Shown one piece after another: positions 54,831-63,314 of a stretch of 64,000 nucleotides of DNA. The notes under the pieces were generated by a model. The model did no database searches, was not told where the DNA came from, and worked only from the letters and a program-made list of their open reading frames with translations. Position numbers and translations under genes: made by a program. Source of the stretch: Leisingera sp. S132. Its GTDB lineage: Bacteria; Pseudomonadota; Alphaproteobacteria; Rhodobacterales; Rhodobacteraceae. Numbering within the stretch: the first letter of the stretch is position 1; each line of letters opens with the position of its first letter. Where the stretch lies: positions 330,501 through 394,500 of the forward strand of contig NZ_CP083553.1 of assembly GCF_025144465.1 (NCBI RefSeq), in the 5' to 3' direction.

Positions 54831-55076
54831 TCAATTGCCGGGGGGGCAGTCCTTCCGGTCCGGCACGGGATCATAGCCGTCGCCGCCAAAGGGGTGGCAG
54901 CGTCCGATCCGCCGGGCGGTCAGCCAGGCGCCCTTGAAAGCGCCGTGTTTCTCCAGCGCTTCCAAAGCGTAGGCGGAGCAGGTGGGTTGGTAGCGGCAGT
55001 TGAAGCCGACCCACGGGCTGAACAGCAGCCGGTAGGCGCGCACAGGCAGGGCAAAGAGACGGGCCAGCGGGGTCAT
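54831..55076 (-). CDS. yidD: Membrane protein insertion efficiency factor YidD
   Basis: An 81-residue protein (MTPLARLFALPVRAYRLLFS) with the family signature NCRYQPTCSAYALEALEKHG and GRCHPFGGDGYDPVP. It assists YidC-dependent insertion. A longer start at GTG 55136 overlaps the rnpA stop (GTGA) and is possible; the family starts near 55076. Confidence 0.9.
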   Translation of the reverse strand: MTPLARLFALPVRAYRLLFSPWVGFNCRYQPTCSAYALEALEKHGAFKGAWLTARRIGRCHPFGGDGYDPVPDRKDCPPGN

Positions 55077-55132
55077 GGCGGATAGATAGGGGCAGGGCGG
55101 CCCGGTGGCAATGCGGCCAAAGGCCGGAACGG

Positions 55133-55558
55133 TCACTGGCCGTGGATCTTCTTGAGCGCGTAGATCAGGTCGCGCTTCAGTTCCTCGAACGGGCGCTGGG
55201 CGGTTTCCACAGCGCGGCCGATCAGCACGTAATCCCAGCCGGGGCGGCCATGGGCGGGCAGAATCATCCGTGCCGCCTCGCGCAATCTGCGTTTGGCGCG
55301 GTTGCGGGCGACAGCGTTGCCGACTTTCTTGGAGCAGGTGAAGCCCATGCGGATGCCGCCGTCATCGCGGCGGTTCCGGCCCTGCACCATCATCGCCTTG
55401 GTGCCCTGCTTGCGGGCAGGCGGGCGGGCGCAGGCGAGAAAATCACGGCGCTTGGCCATGACCTCGATTTTCTGGGTGTCAGGCGGACAAACGGACACCG
55501 CCGGAGGCGTGTCCCCGCGGGCAGCGTTGCCGTCCTTGGGGGCCTCCGGCGGTGTCAT
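55133..55558 (-). CDS. rnpA: Ribonuclease P protein component
   Basis: A 141-residue RnpA, longer than the ~120-residue norm because of its N-terminal extension. The RNA-binding core MGFTCSKKVGNAVARNRAKRRLREAAR is intact. It matures tRNA 5' ends with the RNase P RNA. ATG 55459 would give the usual length (MAKRRDFLACARP...). It is 23 nt downstream of rpmH, one operon. Confidence 0.92.
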   Translation of the reverse strand: MTPPEAPKDGNAARGDTPPAVSVCPPDTQKIEVMAKRRDFLACARPPARKQGTKAMMVQGRNRRDDGGIRMGFTCSKKVGNAVARNRAKRRLREAARMILPAHGRPGWDYVLIGRAVETAQRPFEELKRDLIYALKKIHGQ

Positions 55559-55581
55559 GTCCGTCAGAACGGGAACTGAGC

Positions 55582-55716
55582 TTATGCGCTCAGTTCTTTG
55601 CGGCCGCGGGCGCGGCGTGCGTTCAGGATCTTGCGGCCTGCCTTGGTGGCCATGCGCGCACGGAAGCCGTGGCGGCGTTTGCGAACCAGGTTCGAAGGCT
55701 GATAGGTGCGTTTCAT
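55582..55716 (-). CDS. rpmH: 50S ribosomal protein L34
   Basis: A 44-residue L34 read directly on the minus strand: [18 protein letters not shown]... ending ...GRKELSA. It is highly basic and has the standard length, too short for ordinary gene finders. It is first in the rpmH-rnpA-yidD operon, with a promoter at 55786-55814. Confidence 0.96.
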   Translation of the reverse strand: MKRTYQPSNLVRKRRHGFRARMATKAGRKILNARRARGRKELSA

Positions 55717-55785
55717 CGCTCCGGTCTCCACATTTTGTCATCGGGTGCGCGGAATCGCCCGCCCGGGGTCTATCTCGAAGCCCGG

Positions 55786-55814
55786 TCTTTAGGAGGGAAT
55801 GGCGGGTAAGTCAA
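55786..55814 (-). promoter_or_regulatory. rpmH operon promoter
   Basis: On the minus strand, TTGACT (55814-55809), a 17-nt spacer and TAAAGA (55791-55786) form a good sigma-70-like promoter, leaving a leader of about 60 nt. The remaining divergent gap to 56038 shows no gene. Confidence 0.7.
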
Positions 55815-56038
55815 ACCCTGCAAGCCGCCTTTTCCGGGCAAAGTGCAACATTTCTGCCAAAAACTGCCCCGCAGCGGCCTGTCCGGACAGGGTGGCGGTA
55901 ACACAGGGGCGGTGATTCTGCCATAAAGCTCACGGAATCCGGAGTTGTGATCAAGCGCCTGTGAGGCAGGGGGAACCACTCTCGCGGAACAGCCATTTAA
56001 GACGTAGCAACAGCAAGAGCGCAAGTGAAACGGATCAG

Positions 56039-56809
56039 ATGAGCGGCATGACAGAGACACCGGAGACAGAATCCCGACCCAAGAAACAGGACGGCGCCAA
56101 GCCGGGGCTGGCGCGGCATCTGCCGCTGATTGCGGTGGTGGCGGTGGCGCTGGCCGGAGCGGTGGTGCTGAAGGATTACCTGACCTTTGACACGCTGCGC
56201 GACAACCGCGAGGCGCTGATAGCGTTCCGGGATCAGAACTATCTTGGGCTGGTGGCGCTGTTCATGGGGATCTACATCGTGATCGTGGTGTTCTCGCTGC
56301 CGGGTGCAGCGGTGGCGTCGGTTACCGGCGGTTTCCTGTTCGGGCTGGCGGCCGGCACCGCTTTCAATGTGGTCTCTGCCACCATCGGCGCGGCGGGCAT
56401 CTTTCTGGCTGCGCGCATAGGGCTGGGGGCGGTTCTGACCGCCAAGATCGAAGCGGCAGAGGGCCGGGTGCAGATGCTGAAACAGGCACTTCGGGAAAAT
56501 GAGGTCGAGGTGCTGCTGCTGCTGCGGCTGGTGCCGGCGGTGCCGTTTTTCGTGGCGAATCTGCTGCCGGCGCTGGTCGGGGTGAAGTTCCGCAACTTCC
56601 TGTGGACCACTGCGGCGGGTATCATTCCCGGCGCCATCGTCTTTACCTGGATCGGCGTGGGCGTCGGGTCTGTCTTTGACCGGGGTGAGGATCCGGACCT
56701 GAGCCTGCTGTGGGAGCCGCATGTGATCGGGCCGATCCTGGGGCTGTGTGTGCTGGCAGCGATGCCGATCATCGTGAAATCCATCCGCGGCAAGAAGAAG
56801 GGGCGCTGA
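56039..56809 (+). CDS. TVP38/TMEM64 family membrane protein
   Basis: A 256-residue membrane protein of the VTT/SNARE-associated family (DedA-like). It has FSLPGAAVASVTGGFLFGLAAGTAFNVVSATIG, the typical glycine-rich helix pair, and LRLVPAVPFFVANLLPALVGV, where an R/P pair is conserved. It is probably involved in lipid scrambling or membrane transport, undefined. The next gene starts 2 nt after it. Start ATG 56039; ATG 56048 is an alternative. Confidence 0.85.
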   Translation: MSGMTETPETESRPKKQDGAKPGLARHLPLIAVVAVALAGAVVLKDYLTFDTLRDNREALIAFRDQNYLGLVALFMGIYIVIVVFSLPGAAVASVTGGFLFGLAAGTAFNVVSATIGAAGIFLAARIGLGAVLTAKIEAAEGRVQMLKQALRENEVEVLLLLRLVPAVPFFVANLLPALVGVKFRNFLWTTAAGIIPGAIVFTWIGVGVGSVFDRGEDPDLSLLWEPHVIGPILGLCVLAAMPIIVKSIRGKKKGR

Positions 56810-56811
56810 AC

Positions 56812-58230
56812 ATGACCCGTATCACATGCGATCTTCTGGTTATCGGGGCCGGCTCCGGCGGTCTGTCGGTGGCCGCGGGCGCCAGTCAGATGGGGGCGGA
56901 CGTGGTGCTGCTGGAAGGCCACAAGATGGGCGGCGACTGCCTGAACTACGGCTGTGTGCCCTCCAAGGCGCTGCTGGCAAGCGCCAAGGCGGCCCATGGC
57001 CAGGCGCATACTGCGGATTTTGGCGTGGCGGATCAGGTGCCGCAGGCAGATTACGCGGCGGCCAAGGATCATGTGCATCAGGTCATCGAAACCATCGCCC
57101 CGGTGGACAGCCAGGAGCGGTTCGAAGGTTTCGGCGTGCGGGTAATACGCGAGTTCGGGCATTTCGTTTCAAAGACCGAAGTTGCAGCCGGAGACTTTCG
57201 CATCACCGCGCGGCGGGTGGTGATCGCCACAGGCTCAGCGCCGCTGGTGCCGCCTATTCCGGGGTTGGGCAAGGTTCCCTATGAGACGAACGAGACGCTG
57301 TTCGACCTGCGCGGGAAGCCGGAGCATCTGCTGATCATCGGCGGCGGCCCGATTGGCATGGAAATGGCGCAGGCGCATGTCAGGCTGGGCTGCAAGGTCA
57401 CGGTGATCGAAGGCCAGCGGGCGCTGGGCAAAGAGGACCCGGAAGCCGCCGCGCTGGTGCTGGATGCGTTGCGTGCCGAGGGCGTGGAGATCGCCGAGGG
57501 CGCCATGGTCTCCCGCATCACCGGCCGGGCTGGGGCGATCGGGGTCGAGACCAGGGACGGCAGCACCTTCAAGGGCAGTCACCTGCTGATGGCGGTAGGG
57601 CGCAAGGCCAACATGGAGCGGCTGAACCTTGCTGCTGCCGGGATTGAGACGCAAGGCAATGGCATCAAGGTGGATGAGAGCCTGCTGACCACCAACAGGC
57701 GTGTCTATGCCATCGGTGATGTGGCGGGGGGAATGCAGTTCACCCATGCGGCGGGCTACCATGCCAGCGTCATCATCCGCTCTGCCCTGTTCGGCCTGCC
57801 GTCCAAGGCGATGACCAGCCATATCCCCTGGGCCACCTATACCGACCCGGAGCTGGCGCAGGTCGGGCTCACCGAAATGCAGGCGCGTGACCGCTTTGGC
57901 GTCAAGCTGGAGGTGGCGCGGTTCGGCTACAACCACAACGACCGCGCCATAGCAGAACGCAAGACCAGGGGCTTCATCAAGGTGATGGTGGTCAAGGGCC
58001 GCCCCGTGGGCGTCACCATCGCAGGCCACCAGGCCGGGGAGCACATCGCCTTGTGGTCGATGGCCATCGCCAACGGCCTGAAAATGAGCCAAGTGGCGGC
58101 AATGGTTGCACCTTATCCCAGCATGAGCGAGATTAACAAACGGGCGGCAGGGGCCTATTTCTCCCCGCGGCTGTTTGAGAGTAAATTTGTTAAACGCGCC
58201 GTGCGCTTTGTTCAGCGCTGGATTTCATGA
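56812..58230 (+). CDS. FAD-dependent pyridine nucleotide-disulphide oxidoreductase
   Basis: A 472-residue flavoprotein of the mercuric reductase/dihydrolipoamide dehydrogenase type. FAD motif GAGSGGLS, redox disulfide C43/C48 in GGDCLNYGCVPSKA, NAD(P) motif GGGPIGMEMA, and the C-terminal FAD/dimer region. The C-terminal vicinal cysteines of true mercuric reductases are absent, so substrate unknown. It is directly downstream of the TVP38 gene, an arrangement common in alphaproteobacteria. Confidence 0.9.
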   Translation: MTRITCDLLVIGAGSGGLSVAAGASQMGADVVLLEGHKMGGDCLNYGCVPSKALLASAKAAHGQAHTADFGVADQVPQADYAAAKDHVHQVIETIAPVDSQERFEGFGVRVIREFGHFVSKTEVAAGDFRITARRVVIATGSAPLVPPIPGLGKVPYETNETLFDLRGKPEHLLIIGGGPIGMEMAQAHVRLGCKVTVIEGQRALGKEDPEAAALVLDALRAEGVEIAEGAMVSRITGRAGAIGVETRDGSTFKGSHLLMAVGRKANMERLNLAAAGIETQGNGIKVDESLLTTNRRVYAIGDVAGGMQFTHAAGYHASVIIRSALFGLPSKAMTSHIPWATYTDPELAQVGLTEMQARDRFGVKLEVARFGYNHNDRAIAERKTRGFIKVMVVKGRPVGVTIAGHQAGEHIALWSMAIANGLKMSQVAAMVAPYPSMSEINKRAAGAYFSPRLFESKFVKRAVRFVQRWIS

Positions 58231-58245
58231 ACTGAAGGCCGCTTC

Positions 58246-59631
58246 ATGCTCAACACGCTCTCGGGCAGATTCCTGATCCTGACCACGGTCTTCGTGATGC
58301 TGGCCGAGGTGCTGATCTTTGTGCCGTCGATTGCGCGGTTCCGCGAGGATTACCTGGCCGACCGGCTGGAACGGGCGCAGATCGCCTCGCTGGCGCTCTT
58401 GGCGGACGACATGCTGGAGACCGAGCTGGAAGCGGAGCTCCTGGAAAACGCGGGCGTCTATAACGTGGTGCTGCGCCGCGACGAGATCCGCCAGCTGATG
58501 CTGGCGTCGCCGATCCCGCAGGAAATCACTGCCACCTATGATTTGCGTATGGCCGGCGCCCTGACCCTGATCCGCGATGCAATGATGCGGCTGCTCCGCC
58601 CGGAGAATGAGATCATCCGGGTGATTGGCGCGCCGGTGCGCGAGGCGGGCCTCCTGATCGAAGTGACTATGGAAACCGCCCCCTTGCGCGCGGCGATGAT
58701 CGACTACGGCGTGCGCATTCTGATCCTGTCTGCTGTGATCTCCGTCTTTACCGCGGTGCTGCTGTTCGGGGCGGTGCGGATCGTGCTGGTCAAGCCGATC
58801 AAGGGCGTGGTCGGCTATATGCAGCGCTATGCGGCGGCGCCGGAGGATGCGCGCGGCATCATCCATCCCAGTTCCAGCGTGGTGGAGCTGCGCGAGGCGG
58901 AAGAGGCGCTGATGCAGCTGCAGACCGAGCTGACACATGCCCTGAAACAGCGCGAGCGGCTGGCCCAGCTGGGCGGCGCGGTGGCCAAGGTGAGCCACGA
59001 TTTGCGCAACATCCTGACTTCGGCGCAGCTGTTCACGGACCGTATCGAGATGAGCGAGGATCCCCTGGTGCGCCGCCTGGCACCGAAGCTGGTCAACTCG
59101 ATCACCCGGGCGGTGTCGCTGTGCGAAGGCACATTGGCCTTTGGCAAGGCGGAGGAGCCATCGCCCACCTTCGGCGTGGTCTGCCTGCATGAGATCACCG
59201 CCGACATCGCCGAAAGCGAACTGCTGGCGGCGGACAGCGACAGGGTGGAAATCCTCAACGCCGTGCCCAAGCCGATGATGCTGCGTGCCGATCCGGAGCA
59301 GCTGTTCCGCATCGTGATGAACCTGGTGCGCAATGCCCGCCAGGCGATAGCCGCCACCGGCAGGCCGGGACAGGTCACGGTTGAAGCCCGCGAGGAGGCG
59401 GACGCCTGGTACATCACCGTTTCGGATACCGGACCGGGCCTGCCCAAGAGGGCGCAGGACAACCTGTTCACCCCGTTCCAGGGCGGCGCCCGCAAGGGGG
59501 GCACGGGCCTGGGGCTGGCGATTGCAGGCGAACTGGCCCGCGGCCACGGCGGCAGCGTCAGGCTGAACAAGACCGGTGCCGAGGGCACCGTGTTCGAGAT
59601 CTGCCTGCCTAAGGGTGACGGCACGCTCTGA
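58246..59631 (+). CDS. Sensor histidine kinase
   Basis: A 461-residue kinase with TM helices near residues 8-28 and 155-180 and a short extracytoplasmic sensor between them. H251 in KVSHDLRN is the phosphorylation site. ATPase motifs: NLVRNARQA, DTGPGLP and GGTGLGLAI. No response regulator lies next to it, so it is an orphan; partner and signal unknown. It follows the flavoprotein gene by 15 nt and may be co-expressed. Confidence 0.88.
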   Translation: MLNTLSGRFLILTTVFVMLAEVLIFVPSIARFREDYLADRLERAQIASLALLADDMLETELEAELLENAGVYNVVLRRDEIRQLMLASPIPQEITATYDLRMAGALTLIRDAMMRLLRPENEIIRVIGAPVREAGLLIEVTMETAPLRAAMIDYGVRILILSAVISVFTAVLLFGAVRIVLVKPIKGVVGYMQRYAAAPEDARGIIHPSSSVVELREAEEALMQLQTELTHALKQRERLAQLGGAVAKVSHDLRNILTSAQLFTDRIEMSEDPLVRRLAPKLVNSITRAVSLCEGTLAFGKAEEPSPTFGVVCLHEITADIAESELLAADSDRVEILNAVPKPMMLRADPEQLFRIVMNLVRNARQAIAATGRPGQVTVEAREEADAWYITVSDTGPGLPKRAQDNLFTPFQGGARKGGTGLGLAIAGELARGHGGSVRLNKTGAEGTVFEICLPKGDGTL

Positions 59632-59656
59632 CACCTTCGGAAAGCACAGCTGGAAA

Positions 59657-59695
59657 ATGGCCGCGGCCGGAACTATTTTTGTTTTTGGGGTTGCG
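59657..59695 (+). terminator. Possible terminator after the kinase gene
   Basis: The palindrome GGCCGCGGCC is followed by a T-rich run (TATTTTTGTTTTT). The stem is short, so support is moderate. Confidence 0.4.
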
Positions 59696-59729
59696 CCCGT
59701 TCGATGCTATGAGTAAACCCCGCCGCAGT

Positions 59730-59806
59730 GGACCGATAGCTCAGCTGGATAGAGTACTTGACTACGAATCAAGGGGTCGGGGGTTCGAATCCTCCTCGGT
59801 CCGCCA
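59730..59806 (+). tRNA. tRNA-Arg (anticodon ACG)
   Basis: A 77-nt cloverleaf with encoded CCA. Acceptor GGACCGA / TCGGTCC, anticodon stem CTTGA / TCAAG with loop CTACGAA (anticodon ACG at loop positions 3-5), T-loop GGTTCGAATCC. It reads CGN arginine codons, with A34 normally edited to inosine. The IS region starts ~420 bp downstream. Confidence 0.96.
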
Positions 59807-60224
59807 CTTCCTGAATTGTCGGGCGACACATAGTTTTGCCATTTGCGACAGAACCTTTCCTTTTTCGTGTCTCCAACATTCCAGCTCGCGCCTCCTGTTC
59901 CGCCAGTGGCGAAGCCTTCCCTGATTTTCACTTCGGAAGACCTCGTGTCTTCCGGAGGGCAAAGCAGGGTGGGCGCAGCCCGGACTGCGGCCGGACGGTG
60001 ATCTGACACACGGGGCCGGAGCGGTGAAATTGGGAGGGGCCCGCGCCTGGCGCGGGAGGAACCGGATTTCTCCGTGGAGGCTGACGCGCAGCGGCATCAG
60101 AACCCGTGTTCAGATTGCCGGCCGGATGGCAGGCGGACCAATCAAACGGAAAATGCCAGGCGCGCTAGAGCGGAGCGGAGGCGCGGCTGACTTCTGTGCA
60201 AGCGATCGCGGTCTCTCCGCGATC
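59807..60224. other. Gap between tRNA-Arg and the IS
   Basis: No supported gene. A GGAAGAC...GTCTTCC hairpin lies near 59935-59955 and a GCGCGGG/CCCGCGC stem near 60040-60055. No repeat of the tRNA 3' end was found, so no attachment-site duplication. CGATCGCGGTCTCTCCGCGATCG forms an inverted repeat right at the IS junction. Confidence 0.5.
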
Positions 60225-61274
60225 GACTCTGTTGCGCAAATCGGTTGAGGGCCAAGGTTCCCCTTTCCCCAGACGGACTTATCCCACTGCCTCTGTGACG
60301 GGTATGCCAAGCGCGGTGAATCCGTTCATGACCGCAACACGGAGCTGAAGCTCGGCAACCTGACGTCCAGGATCCCGTGCCATCAGTCTTTGTCCCAGCA
60401 GTTTCATGCAGTGCATCTTGGTTTCGGCACGACTTCGGCGGTGGTATCCACTCCATTTCCGCCAAAGCGCTCGGCCAAGGTATTTCGACGCCCGCAGCGC
60501 TTCGTTGCGCGCAATCGCGCCTGCGGTGTCGGGTTTCCAGGGCTTGGCGTTCTTGCGGGGCGGGGCGACGGCATTGGCACCTCGGTTGGCGATGGCATCG
60601 TGGCACTTGCGCGTATCGTAGGCGCCATCTGCCGTGACACTGCCGATCTCCTGCTCGGGCGGGATCTGATTAAGCAGTTCCGGCAGCATGGGCGCATCAC
60701 CAATGTTGCTACTGGTGAACTCGACTGCCCGGATTTCCAGTGTCTTTTCGTCGATACCGAGGTGAACCTTGCGCCACACGCGGCGTTTCGAGCCACCGTG
60801 CTTGCGCGCATTCCACTCGCCTTCGCCCTCTACCTTTATCCCAGTGCTGTCGATCAGCAGGTGTAGCGGCCCCTCAGAACCACGATACGGGATGTTCACG
60901 GCGAGAGACTTCTGGCGGCGTGAAAGCGTGCTAAAATCCGGTACCGACCAGTCCAATCCACTCAATCGCAGGAGACTTTCCACGAAGCCGGTCGTCTGCC
61001 TGAGCGCCATACGGAACAGCACCTTCATCGTCAGGCAGGTCTTGATCGCGGCGTCGCTATAGATGGGCTGTCGGCCTCTCTTGCCGGTCGGCCGGGCCTC
61101 CCACGTCATCTCGGGATCGAACCAGATCGTCAGAGAGCCACGACGCTTCAGCGCTTCGTTATAGGCCCGCCAGTTCTTGATCTTGTAGGTCGGGGGTGTT
61201 GGTCTGCTCATGCCCTCCAGCTATCACGCTGGATTCATGAGATGAATCCCTCACCCGATTTGCGCAACAGAGCC
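60225..61274 (-). mobile_element. IS5-family (IS903-like) element, copy B, complete, 1050 bp
   Basis: Terminal inverted repeats: GACTCTGTTGCGCAAATCGG at 60225 and, inverted, GGCTCTGTTGCGCAAATCGG ending at 61274. One transposase gene fills it. The flanking 9-mers (TCCGCGATC left, GCTGGTAGA right) do not match, although this group makes 9-bp target duplications, so the flanks have been rearranged. It is nearly identical to copy A in inverted orientation. Confidence 0.9.
60279..61211 (-). CDS. IS5-family transposase (complete)
   Basis: A 310-residue DDE transposase: D121 (LLIDSTGIK), D195 (DGAYD), E263 (SRAETKM), with YGEGEW-like KVEGEGEW typical of the IS903 group. It starts MSRPTPPTYKIKNWRAYNEALKRRG. 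Full-length, so potentially active. Relative to copy A, one amino-acid difference (A vs V in GANAV) was noted. Confidence 0.92.
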   Translation of the reverse strand: MSRPTPPTYKIKNWRAYNEALKRRGSLTIWFDPEMTWEARPTGKRGRQPIYSDAAIKTCLTMKVLFRMALRQTTGFVESLLRLSGLDWSVPDFSTLSRRQKSLAVNIPYRGSEGPLHLLIDSTGIKVEGEGEWNARKHGGSKRRVWRKVHLGIDEKTLEIRAVEFTSSNIGDAPMLPELLNQIPPEQEIGSVTADGAYDTRKCHDAIANRGANAVAPPRKNAKPWKPDTAGAIARNEALRASKYLGRALWRKWSGYHRRSRAETKMHCMKLLGQRLMARDPGRQVAELQLRVAVMNGFTALGIPVTEAVG

Positions 61275-63060
61275 GCTGGTAGATAATCGTGACTCTCTAA
61301 CATCACGGATCACCGCGGGCTTGTCAGATCCAGGTTTACTCCAAGAGCCATTCCAAGATGTTGAGAGAAACTATCTTGTACTTGGCATGGCAAAAAACCT
61401 ACTCGCCGCAGCTGTAGACATGGAGACTGGCATGCGCGGGTTTCTTTTGGCGGGAGAAGAGTCTTTCCTCACGCCCTTTGTGCAGGGAACCCAGCGGTTC
61501 GATGCTGGTATGGATGCTTTCCGGACCGCGATGCAGGAAGACATTCTAGTTTTGGATCAGTTGAATGGCATTTCCGAAGTAATTGAAAAATGGCGCGGTG
61601 AGGTTGCGGCGCCAATGCTGGACTTGCGTCGAGAAATTGGTGACGCGGCCACTATGGATGACATGGCGGATTTTGTGGCAGAGGGGCGCGGCAAGGCCTT
61701 TTTTGATAGTTTCCAATCCACTATGGCGGAACTTCGAAATGAAGTTTCTGCGGCGATGGCTGCCAACCAAGCTGCCAACGAAGAGATAGCAGCTCAGACG
61801 CGCAAAATGATCCCTGCCGCCATTGTTGCTGCGATAATAATCGGTGCTGCAATGGCGCTGGTGACAGGATCCGGCATCGCTTCGGGCATTCAACGGATTG
61901 TAGTATCCATGCGTGGCCTGGCTGAAGGCAACAACACAGTGGAAATCCGCGGCCAGAAGCGCGGCGACGAAGTTGGAGATATGGCCCGGGCGCTGGAGAC
62001 GTTTCGCGCCGAATTGGTTCGTATGCAGGAGGTCGAACAGCAGAAGGCCCTAAGCAAAGACGCCGAATTGGCATATGTGGTGCAGCAGCTAAGCGAGCGC
62101 CTATCACGTATGGCAAATGGCGATCTAACCATACGCATCACCGAGGCTTTCCCGGCGGAATATGAAAATCTGCGCGACGATTTTAACGGCTCGATCGACA
62201 ACCTGAACGCCACAGTGCAGCAAGTGATCGAGGCTTCTTCGAGTATCCGTAACGGGGCGGCAGAAATCAGCCAAGCCTCGGATGATCTGTCGCACCGTAC
62301 CGAAAGCCAGGCTGCTACCCTGGAGCAGACAGCGGCGGCGATTGATGAGCTTACAGCCAGCGTGAAATCCGCGGCCGAGGGTGCGCGCCGTGTAGAAGAT
62401 ACCGTCCGAGAGGCCCGCCAAGAGGCTGAAAGCAGCGGCGAAGTGGTGCGGAACGCAGTCGCCGCAATGGGAGTAATCGCGGAAAGTTCCAGCAAAATCG
62501 ACCAGATCATTGAGGTGATCGACGATATTTCCTTCCAGACTAACCTTCTGGCACTCAACGCTGGTGTAGAGGCATCCCGTGCTGGTGAGGCCGGCCGCGG
62601 CTTCGCGGTGGTAGCCTCAGAGGTGCGGGCACTGGCGCAGCGTTCCTCGGATGCAGCAATGGAGATCAAGACGCTGATTTCCGACAGCTCCCGCCAAGTA
62701 GATCAGGGTGTCGATCTGGTAGGTCGGGCAGGCGAGGCTCTGCAGTCAATTTCCACCCGTGTCAGCCATATCTCGAAGCTGGTCACCGAAATCGCTGAAG
62801 GCGCAGAGGAGCAATCTACCGGCCTGCACGAGATCAACACCGGCGTGACCCAGCTCGATCAGGTGACCCAAAAGAATGCCGCGATGGTGGAAGAAGCCAC
62901 GGCCGCAGGCTATATGCTGAATGCCAACGCCATCAAATTGGCAAAACTGGTGGGCCGGTTCAAGGTCGATGGCAATGGTGCTGAGCCCGTGGCCCCGGCA
63001 GTGACGGAAGCGGTTGAGACACACTCCTCAGTACATGCTAGTAAGCACTGGGAAATCTAG
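61275..63060 (+). pseudogene. Chemoreceptor gene beheaded at the IS boundary (MCP C-terminal part)
   Basis: The frame runs straight out of the IS end and matches the second half of the chemoreceptor at 27307-29727 from its LVNAGIADP region on: second CHASE3 module ([17 protein letters not shown]), TM2, HAMP and the signalling domain with the tip [29 protein letters not shown]1 and the first CHASE3 module are missing. A TTG at 61321 could start a 579-residue remnant, probably not inserted normally. Codon use is visibly less GC-rich than in the paralogue, suggesting a separate origin. The end KHWEI replaces MWQDF. Confidence 0.82.
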
Positions 63061-63314
63061 ATTAACCTGTAGGACACGGGACTTGATCTGACATTTCTGC
63101 TCTTCTGGAGCGCAAGCATGAAGGACCGCTCCTTCCGCTGCTCTGCGGCGCTGAAATCTGAGCGCTTGTAGCATTTCTGATCTTGCGTGTGCATGCAGCG
63201 CGAAATTCGAATTCACAGGTTGGGCTCTTCGTTAGCTTTCGCCGCGCCAGGCGTGAATGGCCGATCCCCGAGCACAAGTCCTGCTCCCGCAAAAGGGATC
63301 GTTACCTTCTGAGG
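63061..63314. other. Gap between the MCP fragment and the third IS
   Basis: About 250 bp, no gene supported. The minus-strand frames are short, without ribosome sites. It may be debris of earlier insertions. Confidence 0.4.

Noticed and set aside
56812-58230. Mercuric reductase MerA
   Set aside because: The C-terminal cysteine pair and HMA domain are absent and no mer genes are nearby.
60216-61283. 9-bp target duplication of IS copy B
   Set aside because: TCCGCGATC and GCTGGTAGA do not match; a test for exchange with copy A's right flank (GCTGCCGCC) also failed.
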